From: Streptomyces sp. V2I9
Lineage (GTDB): Bacteria > Actinomycetota > Actinomycetes > Streptomycetales > Streptomycetaceae
Length of the DNA stretch: 64,000 nt
Assembly: GCF_030817475.1 (NCBI RefSeq)
Contig: NZ_JAUSZJ010000002.1
Location: 2,830,001-2,894,000, forward strand
Direction: 5' to 3'
A program made the position numbers and the translations under genes. Numbering within the stretch: the stretch's first letter is position 1; every line of letters starts with the position of its first letter. Shown piece after piece: positions 51,524 through 62,345 of the stretch. The notes beneath the pieces are model-generated. The model was not told where the DNA came from, made no database searches, and was given only the letters and a program-made list of their open reading frames with translations.

Positions 51524-52705
51524 ATGATCCGTTTCGAGCACGTCACCAAGCGGTACGCCGACGGCACGACCGCCGTCGACGACCTTTCCTTCGAGGTCGC
51601 CGAGGGTGAACTGGTCACGCTCGTCGGACCGTCCGGTTGCGGCAAGACGACCACCATGAAGATGGTGAACCGGCTGATCGAACCGACCGAGGGCCGGATA
51701 TTCCTCGACGGGGACGACATATCCGCCATCGATCCCGTGCGACTGCGCCGCAGAATCGGCTACGTGATCCAGCAGGTCGGCCTCTTCCCGCACAAGACGG
51801 TGCTGGAGAACACCGCGACCGTTCCCCATCTGCTGGGCTGGAAGCGCGGAAAGGGACGCGAACGCGCCGCCGAACTCCTCGACCTGGTCGGACTCGACCC
51901 TTCCGTTCACGGTGACCGTTATCCGGAACAGCTTTCCGGCGGTCAGCGCCAACGTGTCGGCGTGGCACGGGCATTGGCCGCCGACCCGCCCGTCCTCCTG
52001 ATGGACGAGCCTTTCGGAGCGGTCGATCCGGTCGTCCGCGAGCACCTCCAGAACGAATTCCTGAAACTCCAGGCCCAGGTCCGCAAGACCGTGCTGTTCG
52101 TCACGCACGACATCGAGGAGGCCGTCCGCCTCGGCGACCGGATCGCCGTCTACGGGCAGGGCCGCATCGAGCAGTTCGACTCGCCCGCCACCGTGCTGGG
52201 AGCCCCCGCCACCCCGTACGTGGCCGACTTCGTCGGTGCGGACCGCGGCCTCAAGCGGCTGTCGGTGACGCCCATCGAGGAGAGCGACCTCGACCAGCCG
52301 CCGGTGGTCCACCTCGACGACCCGCTGGCCTCGGCCACCGAACGGCTCCGGTCCGAAGGTGCGCGGTGGGCGGTCGTCCTGGACGGCCGGGACAACCTCC
52401 ACGGCTGGATTCCCGCCGATGCCGCCGCGGGGGCGACCGCCGGGGGGACCGTCCGCGAGCACGCCCGCCGGATGGAGGCGTGGCTTCCGCTGGGCGCGCC
52501 CCTCAAGCAGGCGTTCGCCACCATGCTCCAGCACGACGCGGGCTGGATCGCGGTCATCGCCGAGGAGAGCGAGGGCCGCTTCCTCGGCGTGCTGACCCCG
52601 GCCCGGCTGCACGAGGCCCTGCGCCGCTCGATCGACGCGGACGCCCAGGACGTACCGCGGGCGGAGGTCGCCCTGGAGACGGTGGCGACCATCGCAACGG
52701 CGTAG
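51524..52705 (+). CDS. Osmolyte ABC transporter ATPase with CBS-type tail
   Basis: This 393-aa OpuCA/ProV-type ATPase shows Walker A GPSGCGKTT, signature LSGGQRQRVGVARAL, Walker B VLLMDEPFGAVDP and the H-loop FVTHDIEEAV. The C-terminal part (about 260-390) looks like a CBS-type sensor domain, with WAVVLDGRDNLHGWI and WIAVIAEESEGRFLGVLTPARL. In related systems CBS domains gate osmolyte uptake by ionic strength or c-di-AMP. It is transcribed divergently from the permease genes across a 223-nt region in which I fixed no promoter. Confidence 0.92.
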   Translation: MIRFEHVTKRYADGTTAVDDLSFEVAEGELVTLVGPSGCGKTTTMKMVNRLIEPTEGRIFLDGDDISAIDPVRLRRRIGYVIQQVGLFPHKTVLENTATVPHLLGWKRGKGRERAAELLDLVGLDPSVHGDRYPEQLSGGQRQRVGVARALAADPPVLLMDEPFGAVDPVVREHLQNEFLKLQAQVRKTVLFVTHDIEEAVRLGDRIAVYGQGRIEQFDSPATVLGAPATPYVADFVGADRGLKRLSVTPIEESDLDQPPVVHLDDPLASATERLRSEGARWAVVLDGRDNLHGWIPADAAAGATAGGTVREHARRMEAWLPLGAPLKQAFATMLQHDAGWIAVIAEESEGRFLGVLTPARLHEALRRSIDADAQDVPRAEVALETVATIATA

Positions 52706-52914
52706 CGGGGCACGGTCGGCGGTCGGGCGCGGCGGCGCGGCGGGGGCGCGGGACACGCGGTTCGGCGGGTGCGACGGCGTCGCGGCGACGCGGTCCGGAG
52801 GGGGCGCGCTCACGCGTCGAGTGCGTCGAAATGCCCCGGCCGCCCCGCTGCTCCGCCCCGCCACCCCGCTCCGCTGCCCCGCCGCCCCGTGGCGAACGCC
52901 CCGGCCTGGCGCGT

Positions 52915-54045
52915 TCAGTCCGCGCCGAGCCGGGCGCTCAGCCACTCCAGGGCCGGCGGGATCTCGCGCCGCCAGGTCGTGAAATTGTGCCCGCCGCTGT
53001 CGAGCACGATGGAGGAGACCCGCGCGGGCGCCTTCACCTTCTCGATGAACTCCATCGTGCTCCCGAGGTTGTCCTCGCCCTCCCTCGACGTCGTCACCAG
53101 GAAGGACCCGCCCGACGGCGGCCGGTGCTCCAGGTTCCACAGCAGGTCGGCCCGGTCGCGCAGCTCCTGCCGCCCCTGGAAGAGGTCGCCGGTCGTCGGG
53201 TCCTCGGCCGCCCGGTAGTACGCGGAGAGCCCGGCGCTCGCCGCGTACCGGTCCGGGTGGAGCATCCCGAGCTTCAACGCGCAGTAACCGCCGGTGGAGT
53301 TGCCGATGATCCCCCAGTTGCGGGCCTTCGTCCCGACCCGGTAGGCCCCCGCGACCGCCTCCGGAAGGTCCTTCGCGAAGAACGTCTCCGTCCGCGGGCC
53401 CTTCGGGACGTCCACGCACTCGGTGTCGCGCGGCGGCGCGACGGTCGGCCGGAGCATCACCAGGATCATCGGGCGGGCCTTCCCCGCCCTCACCCGCTCA
53501 TGCGCCGTCTGCGGGTAGCGCAGACCCTTCAGGAGGTTCTCGGCCGTGCCCGGATAGCCGGTGAGGACCACGGCGGCCGGGAACGTGCGCCCGGCGTACG
53601 CCGCCCGGAAGTACTCGGGCGGCAGATAGACGTACGCCGGCGAGTCGATGCCCGACGTGCGCCCCGAGATCACCACCTGGTCGATCCGCCCGCCGACCGA
53701 GGGCACCCGGCCGCCCGGCACGTCCGGGTGCCGGGAGGCGATCCGCGTCAGGTGCCGGGAGCCGGCCGCGCCCTTCGCTCCGCTCCCGTGGTCGGTGACG
53801 ACCCCCAGCTCCTGCTTCTGCCCGAAGAGATCGGCCCAGGAGCCGTAGAAGAGAAAGGCGTTGTTCGCCGCCAGTCCCACCGCGGCGAACAGCGTCAGCT
53901 GGGTCGCCAGCAGCAGCCCGATCCGGCCCGAGACGGCGGCCGCGCCGGGCCGGGCGAGCCGTGGCCAGAACCGGACCGTGGCGGCGAACAGCGCGACGGC
54001 AGCCGCCGCCACGACCGCCAGAACTGCCGTGCTGGTGAGACCCAT
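52915..54045 (-). CDS. Membrane-anchored esterase (alpha/beta hydrolase)
   Basis: This 376-aa protein has two or three N-terminal transmembrane helices (about 4-22 and 40-62). An esterase D-like alpha/beta-hydrolase domain follows, with the nucleophile motif GNSTGGY and a late His in DSGGHNFTTW. It resembles antigen 85/esterase-family proteins, which transfer or cleave acyl groups at the cell surface. The substrate is unknown. ATG at 54045 follows GGAGAAAG; a much longer frame upstream is low-complexity and unsupported. It is divergent from the MprF-like gene. Confidence 0.87.
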   Translation of the reverse strand: MGLTSTAVLAVVAAAAVALFAATVRFWPRLARPGAAAVSGRIGLLLATQLTLFAAVGLAANNAFLFYGSWADLFGQKQELGVVTDHGSGAKGAAGSRHLTRIASRHPDVPGGRVPSVGGRIDQVVISGRTSGIDSPAYVYLPPEYFRAAYAGRTFPAAVVLTGYPGTAENLLKGLRYPQTAHERVRAGKARPMILVMLRPTVAPPRDTECVDVPKGPRTETFFAKDLPEAVAGAYRVGTKARNWGIIGNSTGGYCALKLGMLHPDRYAASAGLSAYYRAAEDPTTGDLFQGRQELRDRADLLWNLEHRPPSGGSFLVTTSREGEDNLGSTMEFIEKVKAPARVSSIVLDSGGHNFTTWRREIPPALEWLSARLGAD

Positions 54046-54198
54046 GAGCGTGCTTTCTCCGTGCTTCCGTACCGGGCTGGACGTGGAACTGGACGAGGGA
54101 CTGGGCGGGGAACAGGACGAGGGGCCGGGCGTGGAACTGGACCAGGACCGGCCGAGGGCCGGAGGAAGGCCGGATGCGGGAAATTTCCGGAATGTGGG

Positions 54199-54227
54199 TG
54201 AACCCCCGCTCCCCCGCCCCCGTCCTA
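54199..54227 (+). promoter_or_regulatory. ECF (SigE-type) promoter candidate of mprF-like gene
   Basis: TGAACC (54199-54204) and GTCCTA (54222-54227), with 18 nt between GAAC and GTC, fit the GGAAC/GTC pattern of ECF sigma factors, including SigE. The predicted leader is about 64 nt. Confidence 0.45.
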
Positions 54228-54297
54228 GAGGGCGCACATCGTCCGAGCGGCTCCGGCCGGCGGACTCAGGGAATCTCACGCGAAGCCACGGGAAGCG

Positions 54298-56127
54298 ATG
54301 TCTGTCACGCTAGATGGGGACAAGTCGGTATCGGTTCCGCCGCGCGTCCGCCGGTTGCTCCAGGGGCCGCGTCCCGCGTCCGTACCGGCGATCGTGGGCA
54401 CCGCCTGCACGGTCGTCGGGCTGATCGACGTCGCCGCCGGGGTCTTCCCCCGCTTCCGACACAGCCGGGTGCACTCCCTGGCCGAAGTGCTCCCCGGAGC
54501 GTTCGGCCCGTTCGCCGCCGCGCTCTCGCTGAGCGCGGGCGTGCTGCTGCTCCTGCTCGCGCACGGGCTGAAGCGGCACAAGCGGCGGGCCTGGCGGGCG
54601 GCGGTGGTCCTGCTGCCCGCGGGGGCCGCGGCCCAGTTCGCGTACCGCCACTCGATCGTCGGGGTGCTCGTCCCGCTGGTGCTCTGCTGGCTGCTGGTGC
54701 GCCACCGGGACCAGTTCCGGGCGCTGCCCGACCCGCGCAGCCGCTGGCGTGCCCTCATCAACTTCGTGCTGCTCGGGGCCGGTTCGCTGGGGCTCGGGCT
54801 GATCATCGTCAGCGTCCACCCCGGCCGGGTCGTCGGGGATCCGTCCATCGCCGACCGCCTCCAGCACGTGCTGTACGGCCTGTTCGGCGTCGAGGGGCCC
54901 GTCGACTACACCGGGCGGACCGGTTGGACGGTCGCCTACTCCCTGGGGGCGCTCGGCCTGCTGACCGCCGTCACCACCGTCTACTTCGCCTTCCGCCCCG
55001 AACACCCGGCCGCCCGCCTCACGGAGGACGACGAGGAGCGGCTGCGGGCCCTGCTGGAGCGGCACGGCGGCCGGGACTCGCTCGGCCACTTCGCGCTCCG
55101 CCGCGACAAGGCCGTCGTCTTCTCCCCCAGCGGCAAGGCCGCCGTCTGCTACCGGGTCGTCTCCGGGGTGATGCTGGCCGGGGGCGACCCGGTCGGGGAC
55201 GTGGAGGCGTGGCCGGGCGCGATCGAGCGCTTCATGGACGAGGCACGGGCGCACTCCTGGACGCCCGCCGTGATGGGCTGCAGCGAGACCGGCGGACAGG
55301 TCTGGACCCGCGAGACCGGGCTCACCGCCCTGGAGCTGGGGGGCGAGGCGGTGGTGGACGCGGCGGATTTCTCCCTCGCCGGACGGGCCATGCGGAACGT
55401 GCGCCAGATGGTCAAGCGCATCGAGCGGGCCGGTTACGAGACCCGGGTCCGGCGGGCACGTGACATCGGCGACACCGAGCTGGACCGCATCCGGCGCGCC
55501 GCGGCCGACTGGCGCGGCACCGACACCGAGCGCGGCTTCTCCATGGCGCTGGGCCGGATCGGCGACCCGGCCGACGGCGACTGCGTGATCGCCACCGCCC
55601 ACCTCCCCGGCTCCGGCACGGAGGAGCCCCCCTACGGCGACCTGAAGGCAGTCCTCCACTTCGTCCCCTGGGGGCGCGACGGGATGTCGCTGGAGCTGAT
55701 GCGCCGCGACCGCTCGGCCGACCCCGGCATGAACGAGCTCCTGATCGTCGCCTCCCTCCAGGCCGCCGAGAAGCTCGGCGTCGCGCGGGTCTCGCTGAAC
55801 TTCGCCATGTTCCGCTCCGCGCTCGCCCGCGGCGAGCGGCTCGGGGCCGGACCGGTGCTGCGCTGCTGGCGCGGGCTGCTGATCTTCCTGTCACGCTGGT
55901 TCCAGATCGAGTCGCTGTACAAGTTCAACGCCAAGTTCCAGCCGCGCTGGGAGCCCCGCTTCGTGGTCTTCCGCACCAGCCGCGACCTGCCCCGCATCGG
56001 GCTCGCGGCGATGCGGGCGGAAGGGTTCGTGAACCTCTCACCGCCCCGCCCGTTCCGCACCCGTACCGCGCGCCCGTGCGGTCACGCGGCACGGACGCCC
56101 GCCGAGCACGAGGTGAGCGCGGCCTGA
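54298..56127 (+). CDS. MprF-like DUF2156 membrane protein
   Basis: This 609-aa protein has about six N-terminal transmembrane helices (about 30-230) and a cytosolic DUF2156/phosphatidylglycerol lysyltransferase-like domain. That domain has HFALRRDKAVVFSPSGKAAVCYRV, DFSLAGRAMRNVRQMVKR and LSRWFQIESLYKFNAKFQP. Such proteins add amino acids to lipids and lower the negative surface charge. No LysRS domain is fused here. The ECF-type promoter suggests SigE control; in S. coelicolor the equivalent gene is in the SigE regulon as I recall. A GGGAAG site precedes the ATG. Confidence 0.88.
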   Translation: MSVTLDGDKSVSVPPRVRRLLQGPRPASVPAIVGTACTVVGLIDVAAGVFPRFRHSRVHSLAEVLPGAFGPFAAALSLSAGVLLLLLAHGLKRHKRRAWRAAVVLLPAGAAAQFAYRHSIVGVLVPLVLCWLLVRHRDQFRALPDPRSRWRALINFVLLGAGSLGLGLIIVSVHPGRVVGDPSIADRLQHVLYGLFGVEGPVDYTGRTGWTVAYSLGALGLLTAVTTVYFAFRPEHPAARLTEDDEERLRALLERHGGRDSLGHFALRRDKAVVFSPSGKAAVCYRVVSGVMLAGGDPVGDVEAWPGAIERFMDEARAHSWTPAVMGCSETGGQVWTRETGLTALELGGEAVVDAADFSLAGRAMRNVRQMVKRIERAGYETRVRRARDIGDTELDRIRRAAADWRGTDTERGFSMALGRIGDPADGDCVIATAHLPGSGTEEPPYGDLKAVLHFVPWGRDGMSLELMRRDRSADPGMNELLIVASLQAAEKLGVARVSLNFAMFRSALARGERLGAGPVLRCWRGLLIFLSRWFQIESLYKFNAKFQPRWEPRFVVFRTSRDLPRIGLAAMRAEGFVNLSPPRPFRTRTARPCGHAARTPAEHEVSAA

Positions 56128-56155
56128 CGGCGGCGCCGCCGGGTGCGGCAGGTTC

Positions 56156-56161
56156 TAGTCT
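56156..56161 (+). promoter_or_regulatory. -10 box for leaderless folP transcript
   Basis: TAGTCT ends exactly 6 nt before the folP ATG, with no ribosome binding site. It lies about 30 nt after the mprF-like gene stop. Confidence 0.5.
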
Positions 56162-56167
56162 GGTCGT

Positions 56168-57028
56168 ATGAGTACGTCACGCACGCGGGGCACGGTCCGA
56201 GGGCTGCCGGAGTGGGACCGCTGTGCGGTCATGGGGGTCGTCAACGTGACGCCCGACTCCTTCTCCGACGGCGGCCGCTGGTTCGACACCACGGCCGCCG
56301 TCAAACGCGGCCTGCACCTGGTGTCCGAGGGCGCGGACCTGGTCGACGTGGGCGGCGAGTCCACCCGCCCGGGCGCCAGCCGGGTCGACGAGGCGGAGGA
56401 GCTGCGCCGGGTCGTCCCGGTCGTGCGGGGGCTGGCCTCCGAGGGCGTCACCGTCTCCGTGGACACCATGCGCGCCCGCGTCGCGGAACAGGCCGTCGCC
56501 GCCGGGGCCGTCCTGGTCAACGACGTCAGCGGCGGTCTCGCGGACCCGGACATGATCCCGGCGGTCGCCGACGCGGACGTCCCGTTCGTGGTGATGCACT
56601 GGCGCGGATTCAGCGAGTCGATGAACAGCCGCGCGGTGTACGGGGACGTCGTCGCCGAGGTCCTCGACGAGCTGCGGCAGCGGATGGACGCGGTGGTCGC
56701 GGGCGGGGTCGCCCCGGAACGCCTCGTGATCGACCCCGGCCTCGGCTTCGCCAAGGACGCGGCCCACGACCTGGCGCTGGTCGCGCACCTGGCCGGGCTG
56801 CACGCGCTGGGCCGCCCGCTGCTGGTGGCCGCCTCCCGCAAACGGTTCCTCGGACATGTGCTGGCGGGCCACGGCGCGGCCCCGCCGCCCGCCCGCGAAC
56901 GCGACGCGGCGACCGCGGCCGTCTCCGCGCTCTCCGCGGCGGCCGGCGCCTGGGCGGTCCGGGTCCACGAGGTGCGGGCCACCGCCGACGCGGTCCGCGT
57001 CGCCCGCGCGGTCGAGGGAGCCGCGTGA
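56168..57028 (+). CDS. folP: Dihydropteroate synthase
   Basis: This 286-aa TIM-barrel enzyme joins p-aminobenzoate to the pterin pyrophosphate in folate synthesis and is the sulfonamide target. It shows MGVVNVTPDSFSDGGRW, LVDVGGESTRPGA, VSGGLADPDM and ERLVIDPGLGFAKD. The length fits the family. TAGTCT lies 6 nt before the ATG (leaderless). Its stop overlaps the next gene (GTGA). It opens the fol cluster that continues with folB and folK. Confidence 0.95.
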   Translation: MSTSRTRGTVRGLPEWDRCAVMGVVNVTPDSFSDGGRWFDTTAAVKRGLHLVSEGADLVDVGGESTRPGASRVDEAEELRRVVPVVRGLASEGVTVSVDTMRARVAEQAVAAGAVLVNDVSGGLADPDMIPAVADADVPFVVMHWRGFSESMNSRAVYGDVVAEVLDELRQRMDAVVAGGVAPERLVIDPGLGFAKDAAHDLALVAHLAGLHALGRPLLVAASRKRFLGHVLAGHGAAPPPARERDAATAAVSALSAAAGAWAVRVHEVRATADAVRVARAVEGAA

Positions 57029-57492
57029 ACGAGGAGCACGCACGGGCCGCCGCCGACATCGCGGAGGTCGAGGCGGCCAACACCGCCTTCTACGAGGCGC
57101 TGGAGCGCGGCAACCTCGACGCGCTCTCCGCCGGCTGGCTGCCGGGCGAGGATCTGACCGTCTCCTGCGTCCACCCCGGCTGGCCGGTGCTCACGGGCCG
57201 CCGTGAGGTGCTGCGCAGTTACGCCCTGATCATGGCGAACACCGACTACATCCAGTTCTTCCTCACCGACGTCAACGTGGCGATGACCGGCGACACCGCT
57301 CTGGTCACCTGCACCGAGAACATCCTCAGCGGCGGTCCGGCCGAGGAGGGCGACGCGCTGGGCCCGCTGGTGGGCCGCCTCGTCGTCGCCACCAACGTGT
57401 TCCGGCACACGGCGGACGGCTGGAAGCTCTGGTCCCACCACGGATCGCCCGTCCTGGCCGACTCCGACGAGGACGACGCGACCGCCTCCTGA
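57025..57492 (+). CDS. SnoaL/NTF2-like protein
   Basis: This 155-aa protein has an NTF2-like fold (EVEAANTAFYEALERGNLDALSAGWL, then DLTVSCVHPGWPVLTG, RREVLRSYALIM, ALVTCTENI, GWKLWSHHGSP). Such proteins act as small enzymes, dimers or stress proteins. The start overlaps folP, so the two are coupled, but no folate role is known. GTG is the start. A hairpin follows before folB. Confidence 0.85.
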   Translation: MNEEHARAAADIAEVEAANTAFYEALERGNLDALSAGWLPGEDLTVSCVHPGWPVLTGRREVLRSYALIMANTDYIQFFLTDVNVAMTGDTALVTCTENILSGGPAEEGDALGPLVGRLVVATNVFRHTADGWKLWSHHGSPVLADSDEDDATAS

Positions 57493-57503
57493 AGCGCGGA
57501 AGC

Positions 57504-57541
57504 CCTCCTCCTTGGCCGGGGGAAACCCCCTCCCGAGGAGG
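57504..57541 (+). terminator. Hairpin between NTF2-like gene and folB
   Basis: An outer stem CCTCCTC/GAGGAGG and an inner GGGGG-AAA-CCCCC stem form an extended hairpin 12 nt after the stop. It may end the folP transcript. Confidence 0.5.
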
Positions 57542-57642
57542 AAACACCCGCACGAGTGGGTACGGGTCCGATGGGGATTGCGCCCGGCGCCACCGGGTAT
57601 GGGCGGCTACCAGCCCGCCGGGGCGCGGTCATGGCCCCACGG

Positions 57643-57672
57643 GCGAGCACCGCCGGTGCTCGCAGGTAGATT
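57643..57672 (+). promoter_or_regulatory. folB promoter with 9-bp palindrome
   Basis: GCGAGCACC-GCC-GGTGCTCGC (57643-57663) is a perfect palindrome immediately before TAGATT (57667-57672), a -10 candidate. The palindrome overlaps the -35 and spacer positions, as an operator would. The leader would be about 65 nt. Confidence 0.5.
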
Positions 57673-57743
57673 CGACAGCCGGCACCTCACCGCCCGCACG
57701 CGGCCGGGGCGCCCCCCGACCAACGACAGCAGGAGTGATTCGC

Positions 57744-58103
57744 GTGGATCGTGTCGCGCTGCGCGGCCTCAAGGCCCGCGGGCACCACGGTGTCTTCCCC
57801 CGGGAGCGGGAGGAGGGCCAGACCTTCATCGTCGACCTGGTGCTCGGTCTCGACACCCGGCCCGCGGCGGCCACCGACGACCTGGCCCGCACGGTGCACT
57901 ACGGCGTGGTGGCCGAGGAGGTCGTCGACGTGGTGACCGGCGAGCCGGTGGATCTGATCGAGACGCTCGCCGAGCGGATCGCCCAGCAGTGCCTGAAGCA
58001 CGAAGGCGTCCAGGAGGTCGAGGTCGTGGTGCACAAGCCGGACGCGCCGATCACCGTCCCCTTCGACGACGTCACCATCACCATCACCCGGAGCCGATCA
58101 TGA
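57744..58103 (+). CDS. folB: Dihydroneopterin aldolase
   Basis: This 119-aa enzyme converts dihydroneopterin to 6-hydroxymethyl-dihydropterin. Motifs are LKARGHHGVFPREREEGQTF, DDLARTVHYG, LIETLAERIAQ and VHKPDAPI. GTG at 57744 is supported by AGGAG eight bases upstream. Its stop overlaps the folK start (ATGA), so both are coupled. Confidence 0.94.
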   Translation: MDRVALRGLKARGHHGVFPREREEGQTFIVDLVLGLDTRPAAATDDLARTVHYGVVAEEVVDVVTGEPVDLIETLAERIAQQCLKHEGVQEVEVVVHKPDAPITVPFDDVTITITRSRS

Positions 58104-58711
58104 CCGCGTTCTCGACCGAGGGCCAGAGCGACCCGACCGTACAGCCGGTTCCGGCGGCCGTCGTCCGGCAGGTGGACGCCGCCGACGTCACCCTCTCCAA
58201 CCCCAAGATGGCCGTGATCGCCCTCGGCTCCAATCTGGGCAACCGGCTGGAGACCCTCCAGGGGGCCGTCGACGCCCTGGAGGACACTCCCGGCCTCCGG
58301 GTCAAGGCGGTCTCCCCGGTGTACGAGACGGAGCCCTGGGGCGTCGACGCGGACTCCCAGCCCGCCTACTTCAACGCCGTCATCCTCGTGAAGACGACGC
58401 TGCCCCCCGCCTCCCTGCTGGAGCGCGGCCAGGCCGTCGAGGAGGCGTTCGACCGGGTCCGCGAGGAGCGCTGGGGCCCCCGCACCATCGACGTGGACAT
58501 CGTGGCGTACGCCGACGTCCTCTCCGACGACCCGGTGCTCACCCTCCCCCACCCCCGCGCCCACGAGCGGGCCTTCGTCCTCGCCCCCTGGCACGACGTG
58601 GACCCCGAGGCCCAGCTGCCCGGCGCCGGACCGGTGGCCGAGCTGCTCGCCGGGATCGGCCGCGCCGGTGTGCTGCCCCGCGCCGACCTGGAACTGCGTC
58701 TGCCGGAGTAA
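58100..58711 (+). CDS. folK: HPPK (2-amino-4-hydroxy-6-hydroxymethyl-dihydropteridine pyrophosphokinase)
   Basis: This 203-aa enzyme transfers pyrophosphate from ATP to 6-hydroxymethyl-dihydropterin. It shows VIALGSNLGNRLETLQ (about 39-54), SPVYETEPWG, ERWGPRTIDVDIV and LPHPRAHERAFVL. An N-terminal tail of about 36 residues precedes the core and is longer than usual. The start overlaps folB. The next gene is a DUF3180 membrane protein 74 nt on. Confidence 0.95.
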   Translation: MTAFSTEGQSDPTVQPVPAAVVRQVDAADVTLSNPKMAVIALGSNLGNRLETLQGAVDALEDTPGLRVKAVSPVYETEPWGVDADSQPAYFNAVILVKTTLPPASLLERGQAVEEAFDRVREERWGPRTIDVDIVAYADVLSDDPVLTLPHPRAHERAFVLAPWHDVDPEAQLPGAGPVAELLAGIGRAGVLPRADLELRLPE

Positions 58712-58785
58712 TCGTTAGGCTCGACGGACGGCGGTCCGGCGCACGGCCGGACCGGGTACAGGCGGCGCGAAGGGCGGCTCACGCG

Positions 58786-59271
58786 GTGAAGCAACTACGG
58801 CTCGGGGTACTGGCGGGCCTCTTCGCGGCCGCCGGTGTCCTCTCCTGGGGCGGGGCCCGCCTCTGGGACTCCGTCGGCACCCTGCCGAGCGTTCCGCTGG
58901 CCGCGTCGATCGTGCTGGCGGTGATCGCGGTGATCCTCCTCGCCACCGCCCTGTCCACCCGCACCCGCCTGCGCGCCCAGCGCGAGCGCCGCCCCGGCGC
59001 CAAGGGCGTCGAGCCCCTGTTCGCGGCCCGCGCGGTCGTCTTCGGCCAGGCCAGCGCCCTGGTCGCCGCCCTGGTCGCCGGTCTGTACGGCGGCGTCGGC
59101 GTCTTCCTGCTCGGCTTCCTCGACATCCCGCCCCGCCGCGACCAGGCCATCTACGCGGGCGCGGCGGTGGTCGCCGGCATCGCCGTCGTCGCCGCCGCCC
59201 TCTTCCTGGAGCGCGTCTGCCGCCTCCCGGAGGACGGCAACGACGACGGCACGGGCACCGCGGCCGCGTGA
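58786..59271 (+). CDS. DUF3180-family membrane protein
   Basis: This 161-aa protein has four transmembrane helices (about 8-25, 37-57, 85-110 and 118-140) and a C-terminal acidic tail (LPEDGNDDGTG). It matches the DUF3180 family, which is typically found after folK in actinobacteria. The function is unknown; conservation beside folate genes is known. The start is GTG at 58786. Its stop codon overlaps a large terminator. Confidence 0.85.
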   Translation: MKQLRLGVLAGLFAAAGVLSWGGARLWDSVGTLPSVPLAASIVLAVIAVILLATALSTRTRLRAQRERRPGAKGVEPLFAARAVVFGQASALVAALVAGLYGGVGVFLLGFLDIPPRRDQAIYAGAAVVAGIAVVAAALFLERVCRLPEDGNDDGTGTAAA

Positions 59272-59329
59272 CACACCACGGGCCCGGTCCCGGCCGCACG
59301 ACGCGGCCGGGACCGGGCCCGTGGTGTGT
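59271..59329. terminator. 27-bp perfect terminator hairpin
   Basis: A 27-bp perfect inverted repeat (59271-59297 with 59303-59329) with a 5-nt loop begins on the last base of the DUF3180 stop codon. It also ends 11 nt before the folE stop on the other strand, so it probably serves both genes. Confidence 0.85.
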
Positions 59330-59339
59330 TCCGGGGGCG

Positions 59340-59945
59340 TCAGCGCGCCAGTATCAGGCTCATCGCCTCGGCGCGGGTCGAGGCGTCACGCAGCTGGCCG
59401 CGCACGGCCGACGTGGTGGTCTTCGCACCGGGCTTGCGGATGCCCCGGACCGACATGCACATGTGCTCGGCCTCGATCACCACGATCGCGCCCCGCGCCT
59501 CCAGGATGCGCATGAGCGAGTCCGCCACCTGGGTGGTGAGACGTTCCTGCACCTGGGGCCTGCGGGCGAAGACGTCCACCAGGCGGGCCAGCTTCGACAG
59601 GCCGGTGATCTTGCCCGTCTCGGCCGGGATGTAGCCGACGTGGGCGACCCCGTGGAAGGGCAGCAGGTGGTGCTCGCAGAGCGACATGATCTCGATGTCC
59701 TTCACCAGGATCATCTCGTCGTGTCCGAGGTCGAAGGTCGTGGTGAGCACGTCCTCGGGTTCCTGCCGCAGCCCGGCCAGGATCTCCTGGTACGCCCGCG
59801 CCACCCGTCCCGGCGTCTCCCGCAGACCCTCGCGGTCCGGGTTCTCGCCGACGGCGATCAGCAGCTCGCGCACGGCCGCCTCGGCCCGCTTCTCGTCGAA
59901 TGCGCCGATCGGACCCTGGCCGTCCAGCGTCACCGGGTCGGTCAT
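59340..59945 (-). CDS. folE: GTP cyclohydrolase I
   Basis: This 201-aa enzyme opens folate synthesis by converting GTP to dihydroneopterin triphosphate. It has the zinc-site motif [12 protein letters not shown], the segment [33 protein letters not shown] and the C-terminal [19 protein letters not shown]. It is transcribed convergently to the folP-folK group. ATG at 59945 has a GAGGAACGAGG site upstream. Confidence 0.95.
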   Translation of the reverse strand: MTDPVTLDGQGPIGAFDEKRAEAAVRELLIAVGENPDREGLRETPGRVARAYQEILAGLRQEPEDVLTTTFDLGHDEMILVKDIEIMSLCEHHLLPFHGVAHVGYIPAETGKITGLSKLARLVDVFARRPQVQERLTTQVADSLMRILEARGAIVVIEAEHMCMSVRGIRKPGAKTTTSAVRGQLRDASTRAEAMSLILAR

Positions 59946-60012
59946 CTGTGCCTCGTTCCTCTGTGCTGTCCGTGCGCGGGTTCGCGACCGGACATCGCGG
60001 GCCTACGGAAAA

Positions 60013-60049
60013 GCCGCGCCCCCACAGGCTAGAACCTGGGGGGCGCGGC
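60013..60049 (-). terminator. Intrinsic terminator of ftsH
   Basis: GCCGCGCCCCC (60013 on) pairs with GGGGGCGCGGC, extended by CAGG/CCTG inside and with one bulged base. On the minus strand the stem is followed by TTTT. It lies about 60 nt past the ftsH stop. Confidence 0.75.
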
Positions 60050-60111
60050 ATCCATTCCGGGCCCGGTCCGGCCCCCGTGACGGGGGTCTCACCGGAGCGT
60101 CCGGGACGCGA

Positions 60112-62163
<2,052 letters not shown>

Positions 62164-62254
62164 CCATACGGAGCGAAGACGCCCCGTCCCTCCTGCCCGT
62201 AGGTAAATGCTGCTGTTTGAAAAGAGTGTTCTTCGGACGGTACCTCAGCATGGG

Positions 62255-62275
62255 CACCCGCGACCGCCGGGTGCG
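62255..62275 (-). terminator. Hairpin after hpt
   Basis: GCACCCG and CGGGTGC form a 7-bp stem with a 7-nt loop about 70 nt past the hpt stop and before the ftsH start. Confidence 0.5.
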
Positions 62276-62345
62276 GCGGAGAAACCTGCTTTCGCAGCTT
62301 CAACGGCCCGATGGCAGTGAGGGTTCCCCGGCGGGCGGGTCGGGG

